This document shows, one piece after another, positions 45,096 to 54,598 of a DNA stretch of 64,000 nt (within the stretch, counting starts at the first letter, position 1; the number at the start of each line of letters is the position of its first letter). A program made the translations under genes and the position numbers. A model generated the notes under the pieces. That model saw only the letters and a list, made by a program, of their open reading frames with translations, did not search any database and was not told where the DNA came from. This stretch comes from an uncultured cyanobacterium. Its GTDB lineage: Bacteria > Cyanobacteriota > Cyanobacteriia > Cyanobacteriales > Geitlerinemataceae. Where the stretch lies: contig CALCCD010000109.1 of the NCBI GenBank assembly GCA_937899645.1, forward strand, positions 1-64,000. Direction: 5' to 3'.

Positions 45096-46130
45096 CTAGG
45101 GCGATTCGGGCAGGTTGGGCGATTCGGGCAGGTTGGGCGATTCGGGCAGGTTGGGCAGGTTGGGCGATCGCGGCCCGCCCGGTGTCGTCGTCACCGTCGT
45201 CGCCACCTCGGCTTCTATCCACCTCGTCACCAAGGCGTTAAAGACTTCCGGGCGCTCGTCGTGGGGGCAGTGTCCGGCGGGAGCGATCTCGTGCAGGGCG
45301 ATCCGCTCGCCGTACTGCGCGAAAGCCTCGGGGTGCGCCACGCTCGGCGGTACGAGGCGATCGTCGCGGCCCCAGGTCAGCAATACCGGCAGGCGCAGGC
45401 GACGCAACATCGCGGGAATATCCGGGCAGTAGTCCGGCTCGGAAGCCTGACGCACCAGAGCCACCAGGGCGCGCACGGCGTCGCGATCGCCCGCCGGATC
45501 GGCGAAGACCGACACCAGCTCCGGCGTTACGGCTCGACGGTCGGCATAGGCCAGCTTGACGAATGGCATCAGGCGGCGCGGTGCTTTGAGCAGGCCCAGC
45601 AGTGGCCGCAGCAGCCAGCGCTGGCCGACCGACCCTTCGATCGCCGCGATCGCCTTGCGAAATGGCGGCGGGATGGCCTTCACGCGCACAGACGGATCGG
45701 GCAGCGTCACGCAGACGACGCCGCACACCCAGCCCGGCCCCAAATCCGCCGCCGCCAAGCTCACCAGCGAGCCGATCGAGTGGCCGACGACGATCGCCGG
45801 TCTCCCAACGACCTGCCGCAGAAAGTCCCCTACGGCCTCGGCCCAGAGCGAAATCGAGTAAGGCGCGAAATCTTTAGAAGACGCCCCGAATCCCGGCAGG
45901 TCGATCGCGTAGCAAGCGTGATGCGCCGACCAGGCAGGCAGGTTGTTGCGCCAGTGGCCGATCGCCGCCCCGAAGCCGTGGACGCAGACGATCGGCGCTC
46001 GGCGCTCGCTGACGGGCCGTCCGGTGTAGACATAGCGAACCCGCCAGCCGCGCCAGCTCCAGTCGCGCCAGTTCCAGTCGCGGTCGTTGCTCGCGCCTGT
46101 CGGCATTGCACCCGACCCCGTCTTCGCCAC
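45096..46130 (-). CDS. alpha/beta-hydrolase-fold protein with repeat-encoded tail
   Basis: The 344-residue product is an alpha/beta hydrolase: oxyanion region IVCVHGFGAAIGHWRNNLP, nucleophile elbow VVGHSIGSL, acid in LTWGRDDRLVPP, and His in APAGHCPHDERPEVF. Substrate is unknown; cyanobacteria and chloroplasts have several such proteins. The N-terminus is Trp-rich (DWNWRDWSWRGWRVRYVY). The C-terminal residues are four copies of PNLPESP-like peptide encoded by the 18-bp array at 45099-45161, right up to the stop. This tail is outside the fold and is probably variable. It is divergent from infC. Confidence 0.87.
   Translation of the reverse strand: MAKTGSGAMPTGASNDRDWNWRDWSWRGWRVRYVYTGRPVSERRAPIVCVHGFGAAIGHWRNNLPAWSAHHACYAIDLPGFGASSKDFAPYSISLWAEAVGDFLRQVVGRPAIVVGHSIGSLVSLAAADLGPGWVCGVVCVTLPDPSVRVKAIPPPFRKAIAAIEGSVGQRWLLRPLLGLLKAPRRLMPFVKLAYADRRAVTPELVSVFADPAGDRDAVRALVALVRQASEPDYCPDIPAMLRRLRLPVLLTWGRDDRLVPPSVAHPEAFAQYGERIALHEIAPAGHCPHDERPEVFNALVTRWIEAEVATTVTTTPGGPRSPNLPNLPESPNLPESPNLPESP
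45099..45161. repeat. minisatellite of 18-bp units at the 3' end of the hydrolase gene
   Basis: Three exact copies of GGGCGATTCGGGCAGGTT (45099-45116, 45117-45134, 45135-45152) and half a copy. Unit length is a multiple of 3, so changes in copy number keep the frame. Confidence 0.92.
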
Positions 46131-46274
46131 ACTTCACAAAATCTAGAATTTCCTGGAACTTAACACGGTCAGGAAAGATTCCGAGTAATATATCAACAAA
46201 CGTGCTGCGTGCCAGCACTGCAAGATTGTTCTCCCATTGCCGCGTAGCGCCATTAACTTTCAACATCGCATTGT

Positions 46275-46841
46275 ATGCCTGTAATCCGCAACAGAAGACG
46301 ACAACAGAACCTCCCCCAAATCAACGAGCGCATCCGCTTTCCGAACATCCGAGTCATTGGCACCGATGGCGAACAGCTCGGGATTATGGTTCCGGCAGAC
46401 GCACTCGAAATTGCCGAAGAGAAAGACCTAGATCTCGTACTCGTTAGCGACAAGGCCGATCCGCCGGTATGCCGGATCATGGACTACGGCAAGTTCAAAT
46501 TCGAGGAAGAGAAGAAGAAAAAAGAGGCCAAGAAAAAGCAGCACTCTTCCGAACTCAAGGAAGTGAAGATGCGCTACAAAATCGAGGAGCACGACTATAA
46601 CGTCCGCCTCAAGCACGCCACGCGTTTCATCAAAGCCGGAGATAAAGTCAAGGCAACCGTGATGTTCCGAGGTCGCGAGATCCAGCACACCGACCTGGCC
46701 GCGCGCCTGTTGCAGCGGCTCGCCAGCGACCTGAACGAAATCGCTGACGTCCAGCAGCGCCCCAAGCGCGAAGGCCGCAGCATGACCATGCTCATGTCGC
46801 CCAAGAAAGGCGTCGTCGGTGGCGAAGACGGCAAGAAGTAG
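46275..46841 (+). CDS. infC: translation initiation factor IF-3
   Basis: The 188-residue IF-3 binds the 30S subunit, keeps subunits apart and checks the start codon. N-terminal domain: [20 protein letters not shown], then EQLGIM; linker with a Lys-rich run ([19 protein letters not shown]); C-terminal domain [37 protein letters not shown]. Length is typical. The start used is ATG (46275), not the AUU often used for autoregulation. The usual downstream rpmI-rplT genes are absent; comF converges from the other side. Confidence 0.96.
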   Translation: MPVIRNRRRQQNLPQINERIRFPNIRVIGTDGEQLGIMVPADALEIAEEKDLDLVLVSDKADPPVCRIMDYGKFKFEEEKKKKEAKKKQHSSELKEVKMRYKIEEHDYNVRLKHATRFIKAGDKVKATVMFRGREIQHTDLAARLLQRLASDLNEIADVQQRPKREGRSMTMLMSPKKGVVGGEDGKK

Positions 46842-46881
46842 GCGCGCGGTGCTCGTCTGCGTTCGGAGTCAAGCCGTTCCC

Positions 46882-47547
46882 TCACTGTGCGGTCGTCGCG
46901 ATCGCGGCGAGTCCGGCGACTGGCAGGCGGGCGGCGTCGAGTGCGGCCTTGCCAGCCTTCGCCGTTGCGCCCGTCGTAAAGATATCGTCCACGAGCAGAA
47001 TCGGGCGATCGAGCTGGATCAGCCGCTCGCGATCGGGGCCGACGCGGAAGGCACGCGCGAGTTCGCGTCGGCGCTCGTCGGGCGAGAGATCGAACAGCGC
47101 CCGCGTCGCTCGCACTCGTTCCAGCCCACGCTCCACCAGCGGCGCACCCGTCACCTCGCAGAAGCCGCGCGCGATTTCTTCGGCCTGATCGAAGCCGCGA
47201 TCGCGCCGTTTTTTGGGATGCATCGGTAGAGGAACGACGATAACTTGTCCCACCTTGCGTCGCTGGGCCGACGCCATCCAGGCGCGACCGAGCCGCGTCC
47301 CGAGATATTCTCCGATTTGCGGGCGATTGCTGTACTTCATAGCGGCGATCGCCCGTTTTAGATCGCCTCGGTACTGCCCCCATACAAATGTCGGCGGCGA
47401 CAACCGCCACAGCCGCTCGCGATTGCGATGCGCGAGCCGTTCGAGGTTGGGGCGGCAGCGATCGCAAATCGGCTCGCGACTATCGCGCCCGCACAGGCTG
47501 CACTCGGACTTAAACAGCAAATCGAGCAGCGATCGCCAGCGAACCAT
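46882..47547 (-). CDS. comF: ComF-family phosphoribosyltransferase-like protein
   Basis: The 221-residue product has the ComF layout: a zinc ribbon (CSLCGRDSREPICDRC, residues 16-31), a middle RAIAAMKYSNRPQIGEYLG, and a PRTase domain with VIVVPLPMHPKKRRDRGFDQ and the PRPP loop ILLVDDIFTTGATA. ComF proteins take part in uptake of transforming single-stranded DNA in naturally competent bacteria; the PRTase activity is unproved. Many cyanobacteria are competent. The gene follows ygfZ on the same strand (32 nt), so the two are probably one operon. Confidence 0.93.
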   Translation of the reverse strand: MVRWRSLLDLLFKSECSLCGRDSREPICDRCRPNLERLAHRNRERLWRLSPPTFVWGQYRGDLKRAIAAMKYSNRPQIGEYLGTRLGRAWMASAQRRKVGQVIVVPLPMHPKKRRDRGFDQAEEIARGFCEVTGAPLVERGLERVRATRALFDLSPDERRRELARAFRVGPDRERLIQLDRPILLVDDIFTTGATAKAGKAALDAARLPVAGLAAIATTAQ

Positions 47548-47579
47548 ATCCCCACCCCTCGTTAACCTTGCCTGCGACG

Positions 47580-48644
47580 CTATACTGCCGCTGCTTCGGC
47601 CAGGTAGCCGCGCGTCGCGTGGGGAATCTCCACAACCCGCACCGCCACGCCATCCGCCGTCAGCGACAGGCCCGCGCCGCCCACTTTGGCACGCACGTAG
47701 CCGAGACCGATCGCCCCGTCCGGCGTCGAGATCGCGCTCGTCACTTTCCCGGCTTTGCGCTCGCCCTGCATCAGCATCGCTCCCGCCGCGAGCGGCTCCG
47801 GCCCCTCGGCGCGCAGGCCCCAGAGCTGCTGCTTGACGCCCTTGTAGGTCTTAAGCCGCGCGATCGTCTCCTGGCCGATGTAGCAGCCTTTGTCAAAAGA
47901 GACCGTATGCCAGAGGCCCGCTTCGAGGGGATTGTAGTCTTCGGTTAGCTCGCGATCGGGGCGCGGTCGTCCGTCGATCGCGCGCAGCTCGTCCCAGGTG
48001 GCATCGCCGAGGGGCAGCGCGCCCGCCGCTACGAGCGCTTCCCAGAGCGATCCGCCCGCCGCGCGATCGGCGACTAGCGTTAGCTCCGAGCGCGAGAGAC
48101 CCTGCGTCGCCGCCAGCCGCACCGGGGCTCCGGCGATTTCTACTTCGAGGTGTTTTCCCGGCTCCGGGCAAGCGACGCCGAGCCGAGCGCACAGCGCTGT
48201 GCCGCCCGTCCCGATCGCGCTAAAGCAGACTGTTTCGTCCGTCACGTCGGACAGTTCGACGCGATCCATCGGGAAAATATAGCGATCGAGCAGGGGCAGC
48301 AGGGCGGCGCGGCGCTCGGGCGAGACGATCGCGATCGCGGCCTCATCCGTGAAAATCACCGTCGCCAGGTCGATCGTCCGGGCGGTGCTGGTGACAAACG
48401 TCGTCTCGCAGCACTCGTCCGCTTGCAAGCGCTGAATATCGTTGGTGGTTTGGTTGTGCAGAAAGCGAAGGCGATCGTCGCCGCCGAGCCGCAGGCGTCC
48501 CCAGTGGCTGCGGTCGTAGAGGGCAACGCCGCCGGGAGTCTCGGTGGCCGCTGCGAGCGCCGCACGATCGTCGGGGAAAGTTTGCGCGACTTCGGTGTTG
48601 GTAAAGGTCGCACCGGCGGCGGCTTGCAGGTCTCGAAGTGTCAT
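47580..48644 (-). CDS. ygfZ: folate-binding protein YgfZ (GcvT-like), Fe-S cluster related
   Basis: The 354-residue product has the GcvT-like fold and the YgfZ signature KGCYIGQETIARL, with the Cys that is essential in E. coli YgfZ. YgfZ/IBA57 proteins use folate to help build or repair certain Fe-S proteins. LRFLHNQTTNDIQRLQADEC and the late GYVRAKVGGAGLSL fit the family. ATG 48644. It is the first gene of a probable pair with comF. No partner Fe-S assembly genes are near. Confidence 0.9.
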   Translation of the reverse strand: MTLRDLQAAAGATFTNTEVAQTFPDDRAALAAATETPGGVALYDRSHWGRLRLGGDDRLRFLHNQTTNDIQRLQADECCETTFVTSTARTIDLATVIFTDEAAIAIVSPERRAALLPLLDRYIFPMDRVELSDVTDETVCFSAIGTGGTALCARLGVACPEPGKHLEVEIAGAPVRLAATQGLSRSELTLVADRAAGGSLWEALVAAGALPLGDATWDELRAIDGRPRPDRELTEDYNPLEAGLWHTVSFDKGCYIGQETIARLKTYKGVKQQLWGLRAEGPEPLAAGAMLMQGERKAGKVTSAISTPDGAIGLGYVRAKVGGAGLSLTADGVAVRVVEIPHATRGYLAEAAAV

Positions 48645-49050
48645 GGAGATGTCCGTTGGAGCGGTTCGGTCGGCCTTTGGGATCTTAACCGGAATCCCGA
48701 GGCGCGGGCTCGGCGATCGCGCCTCGGGCCAAAATGCCCTGGAGCAGCTCGCCCGAAAAGCGTCCGAAAAGCGCCCGAAAAATTCAAAAAAAAACTCCGA
48801 CGCGAGCGCCGAAGTTTGCCATCAGGGTGCATCTACCACTCCTTACTGCGTTGCCCGCTGTGCCCCGTCCGGATAAGGTTGCAGAAATTTCGTTGCAGAA
48901 ATTTCTTTTGGGGTCTCGGCGTTGACCCGATCGTCACGTGCAGGTTCGTTAGGACAAGACAAAAGCGAAGATTCGGACATTGAGCGGAGCCGAAGTGCGA
49001 TGTGCCCTAGCCTGACTGAGACTGGCTACAGAAATCGGAAGGCATCGGAG
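48645..49050. other. spacer with terminator and short repeats, no gene seen
   Basis: Holds the hairpin at 48786-48817, the direct repeat GTTGCAGAAATTTC (twice, near 48880-48905), and a fragment (TTGAGCGGAGCCGAAGTGCG, near 48980) of the core found in the miniature elements. Confidence 0.6.
48786..48817 (-). terminator. intrinsic terminator, minus strand
   Basis: On the minus strand AAACTTCGGCGC and GCGTCGGAGTTT form a 12-bp stem with two wobble pairs, followed by a run of T. It can end transcription of the small genes above 49051. Confidence 0.8.
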
Positions 49051-49344
49051 CTACAACACCGTCGAGCAGGGACGCAGCTCGGGGGGAATCGCATCTCCCG
49101 GCGCGAATTCTAGCTGCGTGGCGCTCGTTTCCAGGTAGCCGCTTTCCATAAACGCCAGCAGCATCCGCGATAGCGCTATCCACACCGAGCGATCGAACTC
49201 CCAGTCGCCCGATCGCGGCGCGAAATCACAAATCGACTTCAGTGCCCAAAAATAGGTGTTTCGTACCACCGGCCCCCCCTTCTTAAAGGGCGGCACGTCG
49301 TCGGCGTGGACGAAGAGCATGTCATCTTCGATGCGGGCGCGCAT
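49051..49344 (-). CDS. small conserved-looking hypothetical protein
   Basis: The 97-residue product (MRARIEDDMLFVHADDVPPF ...) is a soluble mixed alpha/beta protein with no signal or membrane segment and an end ELRPCSTVL. The composition and a downstream terminator on the same strand support coding. No family or motif is recognised. It lies 25 nt after the next gene (49370-49651) and is probably co-transcribed with it. Confidence 0.65.
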   Translation of the reverse strand: MRARIEDDMLFVHADDVPPFKKGGPVVRNTYFWALKSICDFAPRSGDWEFDRSVWIALSRMLLAFMESGYLETSATQLEFAPGDAIPPELRPCSTVL

Positions 49345-49369
49345 GGTCGGTCGGAGGTCGAGGGCGGGG

Positions 49370-49651
49370 CTAGTCCACCTGGGCGGGCGGGTTGGCGGCG
49401 GGTACGTCGCTGAGGCCGAAGTGGTCGATAACGCGCAGAACTCCGATCGAAACGATAAGGCCGATCGTTAATCCGACGGCGATCAGCGCCAGATAGAGCT
49501 TCTTGAGCTGAGGCTGAATATCGGTGCGCTCGATCGGGATTGGGGCGGGCATTTCGTCGTCCATTCGCTGGAACACGGGATCGCTGGGGATGCCCGAGTC
49601 GGAAAACGGGTTGTTCGCGTCGCCTTGGAAGGGGTTTGGAGGTTGCTGCAC
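49370..49651 (-). CDS. small single-pass membrane protein
   Basis: The product of 93 residues has a hydrophilic Pro/Asn-rich N-terminus (MQQPPNPFQGDANNPFSDSG) and one membrane segment (LYLALIAVGLTIGLIVSIGV, about 52-71), then a short tail. No domain is recognised. The first gene of a two-gene minus-strand unit; upstream of it lies the 15-bp repeat array, then the response regulator gene. Confidence 0.7.
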   Translation of the reverse strand: MQQPPNPFQGDANNPFSDSGIPSDPVFQRMDDEMPAPIPIERTDIQPQLKKLYLALIAVGLTIGLIVSIGVLRVIDHFGLSDVPAANPPAQVD

Positions 49652-49667
49652 GGTCTGATAGGGCGGT

Positions 49668-49757
49668 CTAAAAATTGCTGGACTAAAAATTGCTGGGCTA
49701 GAAATTTCTGGGCTAGAAATTTCTGGGCTACAGATTGCCGGGCTACAAATTGCCGGG
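49668..49757. repeat. minisatellite, six 15-bp units
   Basis: CTAAAAATTGCTGGA/G twice, CTAGAAATTTCTGGG twice, CTACAGATTGCCGGG and CTACAAATTGCCGGG. It lies between the response regulator stop and the next start on that strand and no gene reads through it. Confidence 0.92.
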
Positions 49758-49790
49758 GGTCTGTTGCACGAGGCCGAGCACAGGTCGGGC

Positions 49791-50186
49791 TTACGATGAA
49801 CTGGCCGCCGATGCGTAGCGATCGACCACCTGACGGAGCGTTTCGGGGCTGAACGGCTTGGTGAGATATTCCGTGGCTCCAGCCATTTTGCCCTGGACGC
49901 GATCGAAGGCTTTGTCGCGCGCCGTCACCATGACGATCGGCAGGTCTGCGAACTGGGGCAGGTTGCGAATCGTCCGGCAGACCTCGAGGCCATCGATATC
50001 GGGCATCGACACATCGAGTAGCACGACCAAAATCGATTCTTTGTAGATGGTGTTGAGTGCGTCGAGGGCATTATCAACACACAGCACGCGATAAGTGTCC
50101 CCCAGAATTTTCTGGATGGTCTTCTGCATGACCGGGCTGTCGTCAACGGTCAAGACAGTTGGCGGGTTGGGACTGGGAGTAGACAT
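49791..50186 (-). CDS. single-domain response regulator (CheY-like)
   Basis: The 131-residue product is a receiver domain only: VLTVDDSPVMQKTIQKIL (acid pair Asp15-Asp16), VVLLDVSMPDIDG with phospho-acceptor Asp58, VMVTARD (Thr88) and YLTKPFS (Lys110). All residues for phosphorylation are present. It has no output domain and would act through protein contact. It is divergent from the GAF/PAS kinase gene at 50895 across about 700 bp; the kinase, which lacks a receiver, is a natural candidate partner. There is no DNA-binding part. Confidence 0.94.
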   Translation of the reverse strand: MSTPSPNPPTVLTVDDSPVMQKTIQKILGDTYRVLCVDNALDALNTIYKESILVVLLDVSMPDIDGLEVCRTIRNLPQFADLPIVMVTARDKAFDRVQGKMAGATEYLTKPFSPETLRQVVDRYASAASSS

Positions 50187-50894
50187 AGAAGAACTCTGTG
50201 CGTTGCAGGGAAGTGGCGCTCGTATATTGGCGTTACTCTGGCTACGTTTGGCGGGGTGGAGGCGTGTGCCGAGGCGTGGCGTCAGGGTGCGCGAATGGGT
50301 GTTGTCTCGGGCGATCGCGTCGATCTTCGGAAGCTAGTGGGCGAGCGTCAGGGGGCGATCTTCAGTGAAATCTCTGAAGCTTCGCGCACCGCCGCCATCA
50401 TGCTAGGTGATTATGGCGATCGAAAATTGCGGTCTTCATCCAGGCCGATTGAAAAGTCGCTAGAATCACGTTGAGGTCTTCTACCGAATGTCGGCCCTTG
50501 CCGCGACATCATCAGGCCCCACGTAAGTCTGATGGCAGTCCGCATTTCCGCCGCGCCTGTCGGCTGTTGAGACAGGAGGACGCTCGGTCTATTGGCGATC
50601 GCGCTTACTCAACCGAAAATTTGGCGGCGCGTCTCGCCCCATCTCGTCGCAATTGTAGCGGCAGTTTTGACGATCGACTCGAAAGAGTTTCGACATCGCG
50701 ACTCCGGCTCGACAGCGATCTTTGCTGTCTATTGTTGAGGGGGTCGCCTGGCTTCGACCGACCGACTGGCCGATCGCATCGCTGCTATGGCCTCCCGCTC
50801 CGGAGCATGGACGCGTTCCTCCTCCCATGCATCGCACTCCAGCCTTCTGGAATGGCTCTTTTCGAGCGTGGCAAACCGCAAAGTTCCTGAAGCT
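50187..50894. other. long spacer between response regulator and kinase genes
   Basis: The 708 bp carry no frame of convincing composition, no clear promoter boxes and no tRNA-like fold. It should contain two divergent promoters. Confidence 0.5.
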
Positions 50895-53800
50895 ATGACT
50901 AACCCTTTGCCAAACGCTTCTGTTACAAACCTCGATCGCGCTCTCTCGACGGATCTTAGCGATAGTGCCGAGAATCAATCGTTCCGCGATCTGACGCTGC
51001 TAGCCGCGCAGGTTTGCAGTAGCGATTTGGCCTTTGTGCTTGTTCTCGGCCAGGGACACGAGCCCGCTTCAGTCGTGGCGCGCCGCCTGGATGTGGCCCT
51101 CGGCCCCGCCTGCTTGTCGTTGGTGATGCGCGCGATGGATGCTGCGCCTGCCGATCGCGTCGTGACGATCGCGGATCTGCCGACCCTGCCCGCCTTCGAG
51201 TCCCTTAGCCGGGAGGCGGGGCTAGAGCTGGCCGACGAAACGGCCTTGTCCTTGGCGGCGCGAACAACCGAAGGCGGACAAAGAGAGTTGCGTAGCGGTA
51301 GCCGCGAGCTAGCGATCGCGCCGCCGATCCGTTTCTTTTGCGGCGTGCGACTGCTGACGCCGAACCACAGCGATGTGGGTGTGCTTTGCGTGCTCGACAC
51401 TCGAGTGCGGGTGCTAGGCGATCGCCAGCGGGAGTCGCTCCACGCCCTCGGGCGGCAGGCTACAGGCGTGCTGCGATCGCTCCACGCGTTTGGTTCGACC
51501 CTGGCTCGCCCGTCGGAAGCCGATATGACGCGCGAGCCGGAGTTGGAGCAGCTCAATTTCAATACGCTGCTGCAATCGCTGCCGTCTTATCAAAATATCG
51601 TCGATATTCTCGATCGCGTCACCGACTCGCTGATTGCAGTGGACTACAGCTGGGACGTTGTCGATATCAACACCCACGCCGAGCAGCTCTGGAACCTCGA
51701 TCGCGAGTCGGCGCTCGGCTGTGAAATTTGGAACTGCCTGCCGTCCTGGCGCGGCACGGACTTCGAGAAGAGCTGCCGCAAAGCCGCCCGCAGCCGCCGC
51801 GCCCAAAAGTTCGAGTACTACGACGTCGCTCTCGATCTCTGGCTCGACGTTCGTATCTATCCGGCCTCCGATCTGATTTCGATTTACCTGCACGAAACCA
51901 CGAATCCCCAGGACGCCGCCGACGACTCCTCCCTAGAGCGCGCCCACACTTCGGCGCTGGTGACGGCGGTCAGTGCGGCCCTCGGCCAGAGCCAGCCCCT
52001 CGAGCAGAGCCTGGAGCTGTGTGCCAGTGCCCTCGAAAGTAACCTCGGGGCTACCTCGGTCGGCATTTGGCTGCTCGATCGCGACCTGCGCGCCGACACC
52101 GACAGCGCCAAAACCGCCGTCCAGGCCGAGAACCTCGAGGAAGACCCCAGCCTGGAGACCCACTCGCGGCTGACGCTGGCGGCGGTGTCTGGCGAGCCGT
52201 TTCCGGCGGACTTTTTTCCGACGACGGCCTGCTGGCAAGAAGACAGCAGCTGGATCGCGCGTACGTCCTATCCGTACTGCATCAACAGCCCGATCGCCCA
52301 GTCATCGCTGCTCGATCGCGTTCCGAACCCAGACAACGGCCTGTGCTTCGTGGTCTGCTACCCGCTCGTGGTCGAGTCGCGACCGATCGGCATTTTGGTG
52401 CTGGGGAGCCCCCAGGCCCTACCCGGCAGCAGCTACGACATCCTCGCCTGGGTCGCCAACGGGACGGCGATCGCCGTCGATCGCATCTGGGCTCGCGACA
52501 CTCTGGCCAGCCGCCGTAAGTCGCTGCTGTTCAGCCTCGCCAACCAGATTCGCAACACCCTGGAACTCGACACGATTCTGACCACCGCCGTCCGCGAGAT
52601 TCGTTCGCTGCTCCAGGTCGATCGCTGCTACTACATCTGGTGCACGATCGAAGTGGACACCCGAATTTTGGCCGTCACCCACGAAGATGCCGAACCCGGC
52701 CTCAACTCCTGGATCGGCGAGCTGCCTACCAGAGAAGAAGCTCGCCTCGCCGACAGCATTGCCAGCCTCGAAAGCCTCTACATCGACAACGTCGCGACTG
52801 AAGACGAGGCCACGCGCGAGATCCTCGAGTCGCTGGGCATTGTCTCCCAGCTCGTGCTGCCGCTGGGGACGCGCGCCAACCAGTTCGGCGCGATCGTCTG
52901 CGCCCACGGCAAAGAAGCGCGCACCTGGACGCACGGCGAAGTCGAGCTGCTGCACGCGGCAGTCGATCAGCTCGCGATCGCGATCGACCAGGCCGAGATG
53001 TACGCCAAAACCTGCGCCGCCGCCCGCGCCGCTGAGACCCAGGCCAGAAAGCTTCAGGACGCAATGCGAAACCTCAAGAAAACTGAGGCGCAGCTCGTCC
53101 AAAACGAAAAAATGTCGAGTCTCGGCCAGATGGTCGCGGGAATCGCCCACGAAATCAACAACCCGGTCAACTTTATCTCCGGCAATCTGACCCACGCCAA
53201 CGACTACATTGGCAATCTGCTGGCCCTGATCGACCTATACCAGGAGAAGTACCCCAAGCCCGACGCGGCGATCGAAGACGAAATGGAGGAAATCGAATTC
53301 GAGTTCCTCCAGGAAGACCTGCCAAACCTGCTCGAGTCGATGCGGATGGGGGCCGATCGCATCCGCGAAATCGTCGTCTCGCTGCGTAACTTCTCGCGCC
53401 TCGACGAAGCGGATATGAAGCCGGTAAAAATCGAAGACGGCATCGACAGTACGCTGCTGATCTTGCAAAGCCGCCTCAAGGCAAACGCCGACGTTAAAGC
53501 GATCGAAATTATCAAAAACTATGGCGACCTGCCGCCCGTCGCCTGCTTCCCCGGCTCGCTCAATCAGGTGTTTATGAACCTGATCGCCAACGCGATCGAC
53601 GCCGAAGACACGAATCGCAAGGCCGAGAACGGCAACCCCCAGATTGCGATCTCCACCAAATCCCTCGGCGAGCGCGTGCTAATTTCCGTGACCGACAACG
53701 GCAGCGGCATCCCTGAAGAGCTGGTCAACCAGCTCTTCGATCCGTTCTTCACCACCAAACCCGTCGGCAAAGGAACCGGTCTCGGCCTCTCGATTTCCTA

Positions 53801-54005
53801 CCAAATCGTCGTCGAGCAGCACGGCGGTCGCTTCTGGTGCGAGTCCGAAGTCGGCAAGGGCACGACCTTCTTCGTCGAAATTCCCATCCAGCAAAAAGAA
53901 GGCGAGGGCATGGAGGGCGTGCCAGAAACGTTTCGCGAGTTCCTCGGCGACCCAGACGACGACAGCAGCGAAGATATGACCGAAGACACGGCCGCAGACG
54001 CCTGA
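50895..54005 (+). CDS. multi-GAF/PAS sensor histidine kinase
   Basis: The 1036-residue product starts [20 protein letters not shown]; the frame is open to 50787 but the extra leader is not protein-like. Domains: GAF (about 25-190), PAS (225-335), GAF (350-540), GAF (545-715), HisKA with [14 protein letters not shown] (His752), and HATPase (about 860-1000) with [22 protein letters not shown] and [13 protein letters not shown]. It has no membrane segment and no receiver; an acidic tail ends the protein. GAF domains may bind cyclic nucleotides or bilins. No obvious CBCR Cys motif was found. The GAF/PAS architecture is typical of cyanobacterial cytoplasmic kinases. Confidence 0.93.
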   Translation: MTNPLPNASVTNLDRALSTDLSDSAENQSFRDLTLLAAQVCSSDLAFVLVLGQGHEPASVVARRLDVALGPACLSLVMRAMDAAPADRVVTIADLPTLPAFESLSREAGLELADETALSLAARTTEGGQRELRSGSRELAIAPPIRFFCGVRLLTPNHSDVGVLCVLDTRVRVLGDRQRESLHALGRQATGVLRSLHAFGSTLARPSEADMTREPELEQLNFNTLLQSLPSYQNIVDILDRVTDSLIAVDYSWDVVDINTHAEQLWNLDRESALGCEIWNCLPSWRGTDFEKSCRKAARSRRAQKFEYYDVALDLWLDVRIYPASDLISIYLHETTNPQDAADDSSLERAHTSALVTAVSAALGQSQPLEQSLELCASALESNLGATSVGIWLLDRDLRADTDSAKTAVQAENLEEDPSLETHSRLTLAAVSGEPFPADFFPTTACWQEDSSWIARTSYPYCINSPIAQSSLLDRVPNPDNGLCFVVCYPLVVESRPIGILVLGSPQALPGSSYDILAWVANGTAIAVDRIWARDTLASRRKSLLFSLANQIRNTLELDTILTTAVREIRSLLQVDRCYYIWCTIEVDTRILAVTHEDAEPGLNSWIGELPTREEARLADSIASLESLYIDNVATEDEATREILESLGIVSQLVLPLGTRANQFGAIVCAHGKEARTWTHGEVELLHAAVDQLAIAIDQAEMYAKTCAAARAAETQARKLQDAMRNLKKTEAQLVQNEKMSSLGQMVAGIAHEINNPVNFISGNLTHANDYIGNLLALIDLYQEKYPKPDAAIEDEMEEIEFEFLQEDLPNLLESMRMGADRIREIVVSLRNFSRLDEADMKPVKIEDGIDSTLLILQSRLKANADVKAIEIIKNYGDLPPVACFPGSLNQVFMNLIANAIDAEDTNRKAENGNPQIAISTKSLGERVLISVTDNGSGIPEELVNQLFDPFFTTKPVGKGTGLGLSISYQIVVEQHGGRFWCESEVGKGTTFFVEIPIQQKEGEGMEGVPETFREFLGDPDDDSSEDMTEDTAADA

Positions 54006-54022
54006 GACCTGTCGGCACGATC

Positions 54023-54598
54023 TTAGGTCGCGATCGCGCTCCGCACGGGAGATGGCCAGCGGATTTCGTAGAGGCGGTGCGATCGCAGCCAGTGCCCGAC
54101 CGGCAGTAGCGGATGCTCGAAGTGCTTGACGTAGCGTAGCCCGAGGCGCTCCATCAGCCGCCACGATCGCCGGTTAGGTTCTGCCGTAAACGACACCAGG
54201 CGCTCGAGACCCAGACGATCGCGTGCGACCTCCAGCGCCGCCGTCGCACCCTCGGTCGCGCAACCCTGCCCCCAGGCGTCGAACGCCAGCCGCCAGCCGA
54301 TCTCGATCGCGGGCGTGAAGTCCGCCTCGAAACGCACCTCGTACAGGCCGATATACCCGATAAAGCTGCCCGTCGCGTTGCGCTCCACGGCCCAGAGGCC
54401 AAAGCCGTGCCGCGCGAAGTGGCCCTCAATGCGTTCGACGAAGCGATCGCTCTCCGCTGCGGTCAGGCGATTGGGAAAAAACTCCATCACGCGCGGGTCG
54501 GCATTGAGCGCGGCGAACGGGGCGCGATCGCTCGGCCGCCAAGTCCGCAGCGTCAGGCGCTCCGTCTCGATGCGGGAGATTGGGGCGCGATCGCTCAC
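54023..54598 (-). CDS. RimJ/RimL-type GNAT acetyltransferase
   Basis: The 191-residue product is a RimJ/RimL-like acetyltransferase: ISRIETERLTLRTWRPSDRA, GSFIGYIGLYEVRF, IEIGWRLAFDAWGQGCATEG (acetyl-CoA loop), and VSFTAEPNRRSWRLMERLGL. Family members acetylate N-termini of ribosomal proteins or small amines; no substrate is evident. The GTG at 54598 overlaps the TGA of the ACT gene (GTGA), so translation is probably coupled. A longer frame to 54712 exists but lies wholly inside the upstream gene. Confidence 0.85.
   Translation of the reverse strand: MSDRAPISRIETERLTLRTWRPSDRAPFAALNADPRVMEFFPNRLTAAESDRFVERIEGHFARHGFGLWAVERNATGSFIGYIGLYEVRFEADFTPAIEIGWRLAFDAWGQGCATEGATAALEVARDRLGLERLVSFTAEPNRRSWRLMERLGLRYVKHFEHPLLPVGHWLRSHRLYEIRWPSPVRSAIAT

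Noticed and set aside
49668-49757. Tandem array considered as a CRISPR
   Set aside because: Units are 15 bp, contiguous, without spacers.
50471-50890. Plus-strand frame of 139 codons before the GAF/PAS kinase
   Set aside because: Arg/Ser/Pro-rich shadow-like composition, no ribosome site, and it overlaps the probable kinase start.
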